Below, piece after piece: positions 50,755 through 59,001 of a stretch of 64,000 nt of DNA (positions within the stretch are counted from its first letter, which is position 1; each line of letters opens with the position of its first letter). The stretch is taken from assembly GCF_042646385.1 (NCBI RefSeq), contig NZ_JBHRTO010000002.1, positions 62,001 to 126,000 on the forward strand, read 5' to 3'. The notes under the pieces are model-generated. The model was not told the origin of the DNA, made no database searches, and saw only the letters and a program-made list of their open reading frames with translations. The position numbers and the translations under genes are program-made. Source of the stretch: Cypionkella sinensis. GTDB lineage: Bacteria; Pseudomonadota; Alphaproteobacteria; Rhodobacterales; Rhodobacteraceae.

Positions 50755-52947
50755 CTAGTAAAAGCTTTGCGGGTCAATGTCGATGGAAAGCCGCAGATTG
50801 TTCGGCAGTTTGAACTGCGCCACCCATTCGGCCAAGGCAGCTTGCAGCGGCGCGGTCTTCTCGGCCTTGATCAGCAGCCGCACCCGATGCCGTCCCCGCA
50901 CCCGCGCGACAGGCGCAGGGGCTGGCCCGTAAACCTGCGCGCCGATCTTGCGGAGCGGCCCATCGCGGCGGGCAAGCTCGGCCCCGAAATCGAACACCTG
51001 CGCCACATCGGGCGACGACAGGATGATCCCCGCCATCCGGCCATAGGGCGGCACACCCGCCATCCGCCGTTCGGTCGCTTCCGCCCGCCAGAACGCCTCT
51101 TCATCGCCACCAAGGATTGCGCGGATCACCGGATGCTCGGGCTGAAACGTCTGCAACAGTGCCGTGCCCGGTTTATCCGCCCGCCCCGCCCGCCCCGCCA
51201 CCTGCCGCATCAGTTGAAAGGTCCGCTCTGCCGCCCGCAAATCCGACCCTTGCAAGCCAAGGTCCGCATCAATCACCCCCACCAGGGTCAGCAGCGGAAA
51301 GTTATGCCCCTTGGCCACGATCTGCGTGCCGATGATGATATCCGCCGCCCCCTCGGCAATCGCCACGATCTGCTCTTTCAACGCGCGGGCCGATCCGAAC
51401 AGGTCAGACGACAGCACCGCCACCCGCGCATCGGGGAACAGGGCGGCAACCTCCTCGGCCAACCGCTCCACCCCCGGCCCGACGGGGGCCATCTTGCCCT
51501 CGACCTTGCAAGCCGGACATTCCGTTGGGATCGGTTTGGTTGCTCCGCACTGATGGCAGACCAGACGCTTCAAAAAACGATGCTCGACCATCCGCGCATC
51601 GCAATCGTCGCAGCCCACCTGATGCCCACAAGCCCGGCAGAGCGTGATCGGCGCAAAGCCACGACGGTTCAAGAACAGCAGCGACTGTTCCTTCCGTTCA
51701 ATCCGCAGCTTTACCTCTGCCGCCAGCTTCGGCGAAATCCACGCGTTTGACGCCAGTTTCTGCACCCGCATGTCAATCGCCTGCATATCCGGCAGTTCCG
51801 CCGCGCCAAACCGCGCGCCCAAATCCAAGCGGCCATATTTGCCCGCCTCGACATTCGCCCAAGTCTCCAGACACGGCGTCGCAGAGGCCAGCACAATCGG
51901 CGCACCGACGATCGCCGCCCGCAGCACCGCCATATCGCGGGCATTATAAAACACGCCCTCTTCCTGCTTATAAGACGTGTCGTGTTCCTCATCGACCACG
52001 ATCAGCCCCAGATCGCGGTAGGGCAGAAACAGCGCCGACCTTGCCCCCACCACAAACTGCGCCTCGCCCTGCCCGACCATCCGCCACAGCCGCCGCCGTT
52101 CGGTCATCGTGACACCCGAGTGCCACTCGGCAGGCCGCGCGCCAAACCGCGCCTGCACCCGCGTCAGGAAATCGGCGGTCAGCGAAATCTCGGGCAACAG
52201 CACCAGCGCCTGCCGCCCCCGGCGCAAACATTCCGCCACCGCCTCCAGATAAACCTCGGTCTTGCCCGACCCGGTGACGCCCTTCAGCAACGTGCCAGAA
52301 TATCCCCCCTGCGCCACCAGCGCCACCAGCGCATCCGCCGCCGCCACCTGATCACCCGCCAGCCGCGTGTTCGTCACCGGGTTCAGCGGCGGATAGGGCA
52401 GATCGCGCGGCGCGTCCTGCTCCAGCACCACGCCCAGCTTGACCAAGCCCTTGACCACCGCAGGCCCGCAAGCCGCTTCCTCGGCCAACTCGCCCAACGT
52501 GACCGGAGCCTGCCCAAACCGCCGCAAAGCCTCAACCACGCGAAACCGCGCCTCGGTCATCTGGTTCGGGATAACCGGCCCCAGCACATAAGTCTTGCGC
52601 ATCGACGGCGGGTCGCCCAACCCCGGCGCGCGCGTGGCCAGCCGCAACATCGCCGCCATCGGCGTCAGCGTATATTCCGCCGCCCGCGTCAGAAAAGACC
52701 GCAACTCGGCCCGCATCGGTGCGGCATCCAGCACCCGATTGACCGACCTTATCCGCGCGGGGTCAAACTTGCCCTCGCCCGGCCCCCAGACCACACCGAT
52801 GACGCGGCGCGGCCCCAGCGGCACCTCGACGAAATCGCCATCTCCACATCCGCCCTCGGGTGCTTTATAATCCAACACACGGCCCAAAGGCTCGGTGGTC
52901 AGCACGCCGACCAAATCCCCCGCCTGATAGACCCGTTCGACCACCAT
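50755..52947 (-). CDS. priA: Primosomal protein N' (replication restart helicase PriA)
   Basis: Superfamily 2 helicase of 730 residues that reloads the replisome at stalled forks. Walker A GVTGSGKT is at 223-230, the DEEH motif near 320, and two zinc clusters are built from CRACGHQVGCDDCDA and CHQCGATKPIPTECPAC. The ATG at 52947 starts MVVERVYQAGDLVGV; the frame is open 411 bp further, but that stretch is antisense to the transaldolase gene. It is divergent from that gene with 73 bp between the starts. Confidence 0.96.
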   Translation of the reverse strand: MVVERVYQAGDLVGVLTTEPLGRVLDYKAPEGGCGDGDFVEVPLGPRRVIGVVWGPGEGKFDPARIRSVNRVLDAAPMRAELRSFLTRAAEYTLTPMAAMLRLATRAPGLGDPPSMRKTYVLGPVIPNQMTEARFRVVEALRRFGQAPVTLGELAEEAACGPAVVKGLVKLGVVLEQDAPRDLPYPPLNPVTNTRLAGDQVAAADALVALVAQGGYSGTLLKGVTGSGKTEVYLEAVAECLRRGRQALVLLPEISLTADFLTRVQARFGARPAEWHSGVTMTERRRLWRMVGQGEAQFVVGARSALFLPYRDLGLIVVDEEHDTSYKQEEGVFYNARDMAVLRAAIVGAPIVLASATPCLETWANVEAGKYGRLDLGARFGAAELPDMQAIDMRVQKLASNAWISPKLAAEVKLRIERKEQSLLFLNRRGFAPITLCRACGHQVGCDDCDARMVEHRFLKRLVCHQCGATKPIPTECPACKVEGKMAPVGPGVERLAEEVAALFPDARVAVLSSDLFGSARALKEQIVAIAEGAADIIIGTQIVAKGHNFPLLTLVGVIDADLGLQGSDLRAAERTFQLMRQVAGRAGRADKPGTALLQTFQPEHPVIRAILGGDEEAFWRAEATERRMAGVPPYGRMAGIILSSPDVAQVFDFGAELARRDGPLRKIGAQVYGPAPAPVARVRGRHRVRLLIKAEKTAPLQAALAEWVAQFKLPNNLRLSIDIDPQSFY

Positions 52948-53020
52948 CCACCCTTTTCTTTTCGCCTGTTTGAGGTAAACCCCGCCCCAAGCAGTCGCAA
53001 CCCACCCTGAGGATACGCCG

Positions 53021-53674
53021 ATGAAATTCTTCGTAGATACCGCCGATGTCGCCGCCATCAAGGAATTGAACGATCTGGGCATGGTGGATGGCGTCACCAC
53101 CAACCCGTCGATCATCCTGAAATCAGGCCGCGACATTCTGGAAGTCACGCGTGAGATTTGCAGCATCGTGTCCGGCCCGGTTTCGGCCGAAGTGGTGTCG
53201 ATGAACGCCGATGCAATGATCGCCGAAGGTCGCAAACTGGCCGAGATCGCGTCCAACATCACCGTGAAAGTCCCGCTGACATGGGACGGCCTGAAAGCCT
53301 GTAAGGTGCTGTCGGGCGAAGGTAAAATGGTCAACGTCACCCTGTGCTTCAGCGTCAATCAGGCGCTGATCGCAGCCAAAGCTGGGGCGACCTTCATCTC
53401 GCCTTTCGTGGGCCGTCTCGATGACATCAACCTTGACGGGATGGAGTTGATTTCCGACATCCGCCAGGTCTATGACAACTACGGCTTTGACACCCAGATC
53501 CTCGCGGCCTCGATCCGCACGGTGAACCACGTCACCCAATCCGCCCTCGTCGGCGCCGATGTGATCACCGCCCCTCCGGCTGTGATCAAGGCGCTGGCCA
53601 ACCACCCGCTGACCGACGCGGGCCTTGCGCAGTTTGAAAAAGACTGGGCCAAGACCGGGCAGAAGATTCTGTAA
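53021..53674 (+). CDS. Transaldolase / fructose-6-phosphate aldolase (TalC type)
   Basis: Class I aldolase of 217 residues, the small decameric TalC/FSA type. The Schiff-base lysine is Lys83 (NITVKVPLT), with DGVTTNPSII at 23-32 and TLCFSVNQALIA near 107. Whether it acts as transaldolase (pentose phosphate pathway) or fructose-6-phosphate aldolase cannot be settled by eye. A strong hairpin follows 25 bp after the stop. Confidence 0.93.
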   Translation: MKFFVDTADVAAIKELNDLGMVDGVTTNPSIILKSGRDILEVTREICSIVSGPVSAEVVSMNADAMIAEGRKLAEIASNITVKVPLTWDGLKACKVLSGEGKMVNVTLCFSVNQALIAAKAGATFISPFVGRLDDINLDGMELISDIRQVYDNYGFDTQILAASIRTVNHVTQSALVGADVITAPPAVIKALANHPLTDAGLAQFEKDWAKTGQKIL

Positions 53675-53699
53675 CCAGCGGTTTTTTGACCGATACCGG

Positions 53700-53731
53700 C
53701 AGAATTCGCTCACACCTGTGGGCGAATTCTG
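53700..53731 (+). terminator. Strong hairpin after the transaldolase gene
   Basis: CAGAATTCGCTCACA pairs with TGTGGGCGAATTCTG (15 bp with one T-G pair) around a 2-nt loop. There is no clear T-run, so termination strength is uncertain. Confidence 0.6.
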
Positions 53732-53776
53732 ATTCAATGCGCCCCATGCCGACGAAAACCCCAAGATAGGCCAAGC

Positions 53777-54469
53777 ATGATCGACCCAGAACTGCGCGAC
53801 AAAATCCTCGCGGAACCCGAGGTTCTGCTGGAAGACCGCGATGTGATGAATGCGCTGATCGGCGCGAATGAGCGGTTGATGGGCAGCAATATCGTCGATC
53901 TGCGCGGCATCGCGATGGAACGTCTTGAAGGCCGGCTGGACCGTCTGGAAGACACCCACCGCACCGTTATTGCTGCCGCCTATGAAAACCTCGCCGGCAC
54001 CAACCAAGTGCACCGTGCCATCCTGCAAATGATGGACCCGCTGAGTTTCGAAGAGTTTCTGAAAACCCTTGCCTCTGATGTGGCAGGCACCCTGCGCGTC
54101 GATTGTGTGCGCCTCGTGCTGGAATCGGTGCAGGATGCCGAAGACCCCAGCTTACGCAAACTGGGTGATGTGCTTTACGTGGCCGAACCCGGCTTTGTCG
54201 CCGATTATATCTCGGCCGGGCGCAATGTGCCGCTGCGCCCCGTCGTGCTGCGGCAAGTGCTACCGCAATCGGATGCGCTTTACGGTGAACGCGCCGGTTG
54301 GGTGCGCTCCGAAGCCTTGATGAAACTCGATTTCGGCAAGGGTCGCCTGCCGGGGATGCTGGTGCTGGGCGCTGAAGACCCGCATCAGTTCAAACCCACC
54401 CATGGCACTGACCTTTTGGCGTTCTTCGCCGGTGTGTTTGAACGCACCATGCGCCGCTGGCTGTCGTGA
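53777..54469 (+). CDS. DUF484 family protein
   Basis: Cytoplasmic protein of 230 residues of the DUF484 family, which has a GAF-like fold. It has the N-terminal ILAEPEVLLEDRDVMNALI segment, a short coiled coil (RLEGRLDRLEDTHR) and the C-terminal LVLGAEDPHQF. Its function is unknown. It often precedes xerC, as here, where it overlaps the xerC start by 4 bp. Confidence 0.9.
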   Translation: MIDPELRDKILAEPEVLLEDRDVMNALIGANERLMGSNIVDLRGIAMERLEGRLDRLEDTHRTVIAAAYENLAGTNQVHRAILQMMDPLSFEEFLKTLASDVAGTLRVDCVRLVLESVQDAEDPSLRKLGDVLYVAEPGFVADYISAGRNVPLRPVVLRQVLPQSDALYGERAGWVRSEALMKLDFGKGRLPGMLVLGAEDPHQFKPTHGTDLLAFFAGVFERTMRRWLS

Positions 54470-55392
54470 ACACGCTGGCCATCCCGCCCGCGCAACGCGA
54501 CGCGCTGGCGCGTTGGCTGGATCACCTGCGCGCGCTGGACGCCGCCGCCGCCCACACCGTCACCGCCTACGCCCGCGATGTGACAGGCTTTCTGGCCTTC
54601 CTTGCCGTGCATCACGGAGAATCCGAAGGCCTAAGCGCCATCGCCAAGGTCGATCAATCCGATCTGCGGGCCTGGATGGCACATGAGCGCGAGCGTAAAA
54701 TCTCGTCCCGTAGCCTCGCGCGTGAACTTTCGGCTGTGAAGAACTTCATCGCTTGGGTCGCTGACCGCGAAACCATCGACGCCACCGCGGTGCTGTCCAC
54801 GCGTGGCCCGAAATTCCGCCGCAAACTGCCGCGCCCGCTGTCGGTCGATGGCGCGCGCGACATGATCGCCCAAGTCGGCGCGCAAGCCCGCGAAGACTGG
54901 ATCGCCGCGCGCGACATCGCCGTGCTGACCCTGCTTTACGGCTGCGGTCTGCGCATATCCGAGGCGCTCAATCTGACCGGCACCGCCCACCCGCTGCCTG
55001 ACACCCTGCGCATCCACGGCAAGGGCGGCAAAGAGCGCCTTGTCCCCACCCTGCCCGCCGCACGCGAGGCGCTTGCCCGCTATGCCCAGCTTTGCCCCTA
55101 TGATCTGGCCGCGACCGCGCCGTTGTTTCGCGGCACAAGGGGCGGCCCGCTGAACCCGCGCCTGATCGCTTTGGTGATGGAGAAAGCCCGGATGCAGCTT
55201 GGCCTGCCTGCCACCGCCACCCCCCACGCGATGCGGCACAGTTTTGCCACCCACCTGCTTTCGGCTGGCGGAGACTTGCGCGCCATTCAGGAACTTCTGG
55301 GCCACGCCTCGCTTTCCACGACCCAGGCCTATACTGCTGTCGATGCCGCCCGCCTGATGGAAGTGTATGAAAAAGCGCATCCCCGCGCCTGA
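54466..55392 (+). CDS. xerC: Tyrosine recombinase XerC
   Basis: Chromosome-dimer resolution recombinase of 308 residues acting at dif with XerD. Catalytic residues: Arg163 (CGLRISEAL), Lys186 (HGKGGKE), His254 and Arg257 (PHAMRHSFATHLL), His280 (LLGHASLSTTQ), Tyr289 (AYT). It has no phage-type arm-binding domain, and its place after DUF484 supports a housekeeping role unrelated to the island integrase. Confidence 0.95.
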   Translation: MNTLAIPPAQRDALARWLDHLRALDAAAAHTVTAYARDVTGFLAFLAVHHGESEGLSAIAKVDQSDLRAWMAHERERKISSRSLARELSAVKNFIAWVADRETIDATAVLSTRGPKFRRKLPRPLSVDGARDMIAQVGAQAREDWIAARDIAVLTLLYGCGLRISEALNLTGTAHPLPDTLRIHGKGGKERLVPTLPAAREALARYAQLCPYDLAATAPLFRGTRGGPLNPRLIALVMEKARMQLGLPATATPHAMRHSFATHLLSAGGDLRAIQELLGHASLSTTQAYTAVDAARLMEVYEKAHPRA

Positions 55393-55441
55393 CCCCCGCC
55401 CCAAGACTTGCCCCGAATCCCGATTTAAGCGATCAAAGCCT

Positions 55442-56140
55442 ATGGATATTCGTCTCAAAGCCCTTTCCGTCCACCTGCTGACCGCCACCGGCGCAGTGCT
55501 TTCGATGTTTGCGATGCTCGCAGCGGTAGAGGGCAACTGGCGCGTGATGTTCCTGTGGCTGGTGGTCGCGCTGATCGTCGATGGCATCGACGGCCCCTTG
55601 GCACGACGCTTCGACACGCCCAACAACTTCCCGATCTATGACGGCGTGTTGATGGATCTGATCGTCGATTACCTGACCTATGTGTTCATCCCCGCCTTTG
55701 CCCTGTTCAAATCCGGCATGCTGGATGGCTGGACCGGCTGGTTTGCCATCATCGCAATCTGCTACGGCTCGGTGATCTACTTTGCCGATACCCGGATGAA
55801 GACGAAAGACAAAAGCTTCTCAGGCTTTCCGGCCTGCTGGAACATGGTGGTGCTGGTCTTGTTCGCGGTTGATCCGTCGCAATGGGTGATCCTGTTCTTC
55901 GTGGTGCTGCTGACCGTGGCGATGTTCCTGCGGCTGAAATTCGTCCACCCCACCCGCACCAAACGCTGGCGCTGGATCACCTTGCCCGCCTCGCTCGCTT
56001 GGGTGATCTTTGCCGCATGGGCGGCTTGGGTGAACTTTTCCGAAGGTTCCCTGGCGCATTGGGGCTTGGTGCTGACCTCGCTTTACCTTTGCCTTGCAGG
56101 CATCGTGCAGCAGATCATCCCCGACAGATCGCCGCAGTAG
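55442..56140 (+). CDS. pcs: Phosphatidylcholine synthase (CDP-diacylglycerol-choline phosphatidyltransferase)
   Basis: Inner-membrane enzyme of 232 residues that joins choline to CDP-diacylglycerol. The CDP-alcohol phosphotransferase motif is complete: Asp47, Asp50-Gly51, Ala54-Arg55, Gly68, Asp72 and Asp76 (VDGIDGPLARRFDTP, then DGVLMDLIVD). About seven or eight membrane helices are visible. The ATG at 55442 is preferred because the frame before it (from 55367) overlaps xerC and lacks family features. Confidence 0.92.
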   Translation: MDIRLKALSVHLLTATGAVLSMFAMLAAVEGNWRVMFLWLVVALIVDGIDGPLARRFDTPNNFPIYDGVLMDLIVDYLTYVFIPAFALFKSGMLDGWTGWFAIIAICYGSVIYFADTRMKTKDKSFSGFPACWNMVVLVLFAVDPSQWVILFFVVLLTVAMFLRLKFVHPTRTKRWRWITLPASLAWVIFAAWAAWVNFSEGSLAHWGLVLTSLYLCLAGIVQQIIPDRSPQ

Positions 56141-56243
56141 TCCATCGGCGCGCGGCCCGAAAAGCGGCGACAACCACAATATATGGTATAAAACCCGCCA
56201 AAATGCTGCGCAATACACAAGTCATTCCCAGATGGGAAGACAT

Positions 56244-57104
56244 CTACAGCCGCGTCAGGATCACGCCTGCCACGATCACAACCGCCGCAATCGCCTTGCC
56301 GCGCGTCATCCGCTCGCCAAAGGCCAGCCAACCAATCAGCACTGCAAACAGGATCGAGGTTTCCCGCACCGCCGCCACCACGGCAATCGGCGCCTTGGTC
56401 ATTGCCCAAACCGACACGCCATAAGCGCCATAAGACGCCGCCGCCGCAATCATCCCCACACCCCAGGCCTTACCCTGCCGCGGCAGCACATCCAGCCCCT
56501 TGTAGGCCAGCATGCCGGTCGCAAACATCAAACCATCGGCGACAAAAACCCAAGCCACATAGGCAATCGCATCCCCCGCCACCCGCGCGCCATGGCCATC
56601 CAGCAGCGTGTAGCTGGCGGTCGCACAGGCTGAGCCCAGCGCAAACGGCAGCATCTTGCGGTTCTCGCCATTCGAGAAAATCCCCTGCGCCATCAGCAAA
56701 ATCCCGCAGCCCAGCACGAAAATCCCGGCATATTCGTGCAAGGTCAGCGTATCGGCGGGCATCGCGGTGGGAAACACCATCGCCAGCACTGGCCCCAGCA
56801 CCGCCACGATCAACGGGGCCGAACCCCGCGCAATCGGGTAAACCCGGCTCAGATCGCCATGCTCATAGGCATAGGTCAGGAAGGATTTGTAAAAGAAATG
56901 CGCACAACCCGCCATCAGCACCCATTTCCACACCTCGGGCGCGGGCAACGGGCAGAAACTGGCCACCGCAAGGCCAATCGGCACCTCGCCAATCGACAGG
57001 ATGATCATCGCGCCCAGCCGCGAAGTTCCGGTTTTGATCAGCGCGTTCCAGAGGGCATGCAGGAAAGCCGAGCCGAGGACGGCCAGCAGGATAGCTAAAC
57101 TCAA
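56244..57104 (-). CDS. EamA/DMT superfamily transporter
   Basis: Inner-membrane transporter of 286 residues with two EamA repeats (about ten helices). Visible signatures are HALWNALIKTG near residue 16 and the C-terminal VRETSILFAVLIGWLAFGER. The substrate is unknown. It is convergent with pcs and downstream of the ogt/LysR pair on the same strand, with 90 bp between. Confidence 0.88.
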   Translation of the reverse strand: MSLAILLAVLGSAFLHALWNALIKTGTSRLGAMIILSIGEVPIGLAVASFCPLPAPEVWKWVLMAGCAHFFYKSFLTYAYEHGDLSRVYPIARGSAPLIVAVLGPVLAMVFPTAMPADTLTLHEYAGIFVLGCGILLMAQGIFSNGENRKMLPFALGSACATASYTLLDGHGARVAGDAIAYVAWVFVADGLMFATGMLAYKGLDVLPRQGKAWGVGMIAAAASYGAYGVSVWAMTKAPIAVVAAVRETSILFAVLIGWLAFGERMTRGKAIAAVVIVAGVILTRL

Positions 57105-57194
57105 AATCAGCCCGCCCCGAATAATTTTACAGAACTGTTACAGAGCCTTTGCAGCGGCGGCAATATCCGGCGCGGTCCTGCCGATAAGGCCAGA

Positions 57195-57644
57195 TCAGAT
57201 CAGCAAACTGGCTGCACCTTCCAGCTTCAGCAGGAACACCTTGCTTTCCACCCCGCCCTTCGCAGAAAACCCACCCAATCCCTTGGCGGCCAGAATGCGG
57301 TGGCACGGGATCAGCACCGGGATCGGATTGGCCCCGCAGGCCTGCCCAATCGCCTGCGCAGGCGCACCGATCTCGCGCGCCAGATCGCCATATTGCCGGG
57401 TATGGCCATAGGGGATCGCCGCCATCGCCCGGCGCACCTGCTCTGAGAACCCAGTGCCAAAATCCAGCGGCAAATCAAACGCGGTCAGGCGGCGGTCGAA
57501 ATAGGCCTGCAACTGCGCCAAAGCCTCGGCCAGCAGCGGCGTTTCAGGCGCTGGCCCCGTCTGCCAATGCAGCGCCGTGATCACCCCCGCCGTTTCGGTC
57601 ACGCTGATCGGCCCCAGCGGGCTGTCCATCCCCGCCTGCATCAC
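57195..57644 (-). CDS. ogt: Methylated-DNA-protein-cysteine methyltransferase
   Basis: Suicide DNA repair protein of 149 residues removing alkyl groups from O6-alkylguanine. The acceptor Cys114 lies in IPVLIPCHRI, with the helix-turn-helix text IPYGHTRQYGDLAREIG before it and GLGGFSAKGG after it. There is no Ada domain. It overlaps the upstream LysR gene by 4 bp. Confidence 0.94.
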   Translation of the reverse strand: MMQAGMDSPLGPISVTETAGVITALHWQTGPAPETPLLAEALAQLQAYFDRRLTAFDLPLDFGTGFSEQVRRAMAAIPYGHTRQYGDLAREIGAPAQAIGQACGANPIPVLIPCHRILAAKGLGGFSAKGGVESKVFLLKLEGAASLLI

Positions 57645-58516
57645 GCCACCACATTGGCAGATGCCAAAGGCCGAAACGCCTCACGCAGCATATCCGCCAG
57701 CCCCTCAATCGCCGGCGATCCGCCGCGCGGATTGCGCTTTAACACCACCCGCGCCCGATCCACGATGGGAAAGCCATCGACATTGGTCAGCTCGCGGCAC
57801 CCCATCGGAATCGTGCTGCGCGACAAGGGCGAAATCGCCAGCCCGGTCCGCGCCGCCACCCGCAGGCTGGCCGAGGTGTCACATTCAAACGCCGCCCGCC
57901 ACGGGATGCTTTGCTGATCCAAGGATCGCAGCGCGAAATCGCGGCACCAGTCAGACCGGAAATACACCCCCACCGGCACCGGCTGTTGCAGATGCTGGGC
58001 ATGAGCGATGGATGTCACCCAGACCGTCGGATCAAGGCACAAAACCTCATCGCCCGAGGTGTGGCTGCTGTCGTAAATCACCGCCAGATCAAGCTGATCA
58101 TCCTCTAGCGCCGCCTGCTGGGGTGCTGTGAAATCACAGCGTACCGTCACTTCCACCCCCGGATGCCGCTCGGAAAACGCGGCCAGTGCCCGCGGCAGGA
58201 TGGTTTCGGCATATTCATCCGGGATGCCAATCCGCACCGGCCCCGCCAGCGGCTTTTCCCGCAAGGCGGTGGCGGCCTCCTCGAGCAAACTCGTCACCCG
58301 CCGCGCATAAGGCAACAGTTGCGCGCCCCGTGGCGTCAGCACCACCCCGCGCGGCAGTCGGGTGAACAGCGGCTGACCCAGACTTTCCTCAAGCTTGCGG
58401 ATCTGCATCGACACCGCCGATTGCGTCCGCCCAATGCGATCCGCCGCCGCCGTGACCGAGCCTTCGTCCACCACCGCCAGAAACGCCCGCATCAAATCAC
58501 TGTCGAGGGGGATCAT
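57641..58516 (-). CDS. LysR-type transcriptional regulator
   Basis: Regulator of 291 residues with an N-terminal winged helix-turn-helix (about 5-63, with AADRIGRTQSAVSMQIRKLE) and a periplasmic-binding-like effector domain (about 88-285). The effector is unknown. The ATG at 58516 starts MIPLDSDLMRAFLAVVDEG; an upstream start at 58549 is less likely. It is translationally coupled to ogt and divergent from the DUF1127 gene, which it may control. Confidence 0.92.
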   Translation of the reverse strand: MIPLDSDLMRAFLAVVDEGSVTAAADRIGRTQSAVSMQIRKLEESLGQPLFTRLPRGVVLTPRGAQLLPYARRVTSLLEEAATALREKPLAGPVRIGIPDEYAETILPRALAAFSERHPGVEVTVRCDFTAPQQAALEDDQLDLAVIYDSSHTSGDEVLCLDPTVWVTSIAHAQHLQQPVPVGVYFRSDWCRDFALRSLDQQSIPWRAAFECDTSASLRVAARTGLAISPLSRSTIPMGCRELTNVDGFPIVDRARVVLKRNPRGGSPAIEGLADMLREAFRPLASANVVA

Positions 58517-58631
58517 GCTGGCGCCATCTATAAAACCGATGGCTGGCATAATTTCTATGCGTTTGTCTTATGTCAACGATTCTGGCAAAACCGCCTTGTC
58601 CGAAACGATCCGCCCCATGAAGGAGTCCGCC

Positions 58632-58823
58632 ATGATCCGTTCCATTCTTGCCAATCTGCGCCAGCGCCATGCTCTGCGTCAGTCCGTCAACGGCCTGCTG
58701 CGTCGTGCTGATGATCATTTGCTTGAGGATATCGGTCTGACGCGCGCCGAGATGGAATCGCTTCTGGCCGCCCGCCTGCCCCGGCAAGCAAAATCCGAGG
58801 TTTATGCGGTGCTTTACGCCTGA
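58632..58823 (+). CDS. DUF1127 domain-containing small protein
   Basis: Protein of 63 residues, basic N-terminus (MIRSILANLRQRHALRQSVN) and the DUF1127 motif LLRRADDHLLEDIGLTRAEME. The ATG at 58632 has an AAGGAG site at 58620-58625; the ATG at 58617 just before it lacks one. It has its own terminator at 58875-58909. It is divergent from the LysR gene. Confidence 0.88.
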   Translation: MIRSILANLRQRHALRQSVNGLLRRADDHLLEDIGLTRAEMESLLAARLPRQAKSEVYAVLYA

Positions 58824-58874
58824 CGACGATCGCGGCCCGACGACCATCGGGCCAGAGATTTCCCTGAAAACTAT

Positions 58875-58909
58875 AACGGGCAAAGGTCGCAGCCTCTGCC
58901 CGTTTTTTT
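58875..58909 (+). terminator. Rho-independent terminator after DUF1127
   Basis: AACGGGCA and TGCCCGTT form an 8-bp stem with a 14-nt loop, followed by a run of seven T. Confidence 0.88.
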
Positions 58910-58928
58910 GTGCCTGCCACAATTCCCA

Positions 58929-58996
58929 CGCCGCCCCGGACTTGATCCGGGGCCTCATGGGCGGCGTGGAGGCCCCGGATCAAGTCCGGGGCGGCG
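58929..58996. repeat. 28-bp perfect inverted repeat (REP-like)
   Basis: Arms 58929-58956 and 58969-58996 are exact reverse complements with a 12-nt loop. Each arm has its own CCCCGGA-CTTGA-TCCGGGG hairpin. The CCGGACTTGATCCGG text is a recurrent palindrome in many alphaproteobacterial genomes. It ends 5 bp from the ileS stop and could act as the ileS 3' end. Confidence 0.85.
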
Positions 58997-59001
58997 CTGG
59001 T

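Noticed and set aside
49993..51750. Plus-strand open frame of 585 codons
   Set aside because: Antisense to prmA and priA, both certain genes.
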